Positions 15,324 through 15,410 of a stretch of DNA of 15,410 bases are shown piece after piece; within the stretch, counting starts at the first letter, position 1; each line of letters starts with the position of its first letter. Source of the DNA: Paramuribaculum sp. Lineage in GTDB: Bacteria; Bacteroidota; Bacteroidia; Bacteroidales; Muribaculaceae. The position numbers were made by a program, and so were the translations under genes. Location: assembly GCA_029058705.1 (NCBI GenBank), contig JAIDXA010000101.1:1-15410 (forward strand). Direction: 5' to 3'. The notes beneath the pieces were generated by a model, which worked only from the letters and a program-made list of their open reading frames with translations, was not told where the DNA came from and did not search any database.

Positions 15324-15349
15324 AAGAAACTGTTTAAGAAACTGTTTAA
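15324..15349. repeat. 12-bp tandem repeat (2.2 copies)
   Basis: The unit AAGAAACTGTTT occurs twice in direct contact (15324-15335, 15336-15347), followed by AA; a TT also precedes it. Each copy contains a small palindrome, AAAC-T-GTTT. It lies just downstream of a predicted transcription start. It may be a leader feature, a slippage product, or the end of a mobile element; no transposase frame is visible before the window ends. Confidence 0.7.
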
Positions 15350-15410
15350 ATTTACTACGAAAAAAATGTTATAAATCATTCTTGTGGGTTTATTGAGGTC
15401 TTTTATGGTT

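Noticed and set aside
15212..15410. tRNA genes or a CRISPR array at the right edge
   Set aside because: No cloverleaf arms or TTCGA-type T-loop could be found before the window ends, and two contiguous 12-bp units without spacers are not a CRISPR array.

Overview
The window looks like a chromosomal segment of a Bacteroidales bacterium. The evidence is a Bacteroidota-type RNA polymerase operon, a DUF4494 gene next to a yggS homologue, a fucose operon in the order fucI-fucA-fucK-fucP as in Bacteroides thetaiotaomicron, and several matches to the Bacteroidota promoter -7 element TAnnTTTG. Almost no gene has a Shine-Dalgarno sequence, which also fits this phylum. The base composition is moderately GC-rich, so a Muribaculaceae-like or other gut lineage is possible, but the family assignment is only an inference.

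Layout: (1) 1-6665, plus strand: the last 767 codons of rpoB and the complete rpoC, ending in a 30-bp perfect inverted repeat (6683-6744) that should act as a two-way terminator. (2) 6796-8377, minus strand: a small secreted histidine-rich protein, then the pair DUF4494 gene -> yggS, whose stop and start codons overlap. (3) 8483-13650, minus strand: a compact L-fucose catabolic operon, transcribed fucI -> fucA -> fucK -> fucP. (4) 13651-14012: a 362-bp divergent control region with a -7 element for fucI, a full promoter for xerC, and an 18-bp perfect palindrome. (5) 14013-15211, plus strand: a XerC-type tyrosine recombinase and the short ribosome hibernation factor HPF/RaiA, followed by a strong terminator. 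(6) 15283-15410: a new rightward promoter and a 12-bp tandem repeat running off the window.

The fucose genes form a pathway: FucP imports L-fucose with protons, FucI converts it to L-fuculose, the FGGY kinase makes L-fuculose 1-phosphate, and FucA splits this into DHAP and L-lactaldehyde. No lactaldehyde reductase or oxidase and no FucR-type regulator lie in the window. This suits a gut organism that uses host or dietary fucose.

Most of the window is ordinary core and metabolic DNA, and I see no clearly new multi-gene system. The points most worth a second look are: the hpf gene is the only one with a strong Shine-Dalgarno sequence, in a phylum that generally does not use them; the 18-bp palindrome with an extra direct half-site between fucI and xerC; a two-residue change around the expected metal-binding HxH of FucA; the histidine-rich secreted protein; and the position of xerC-hpf downstream of rpoBC instead of upstream of the tuf-rpoBC cluster as I recall it in Bacteroides.
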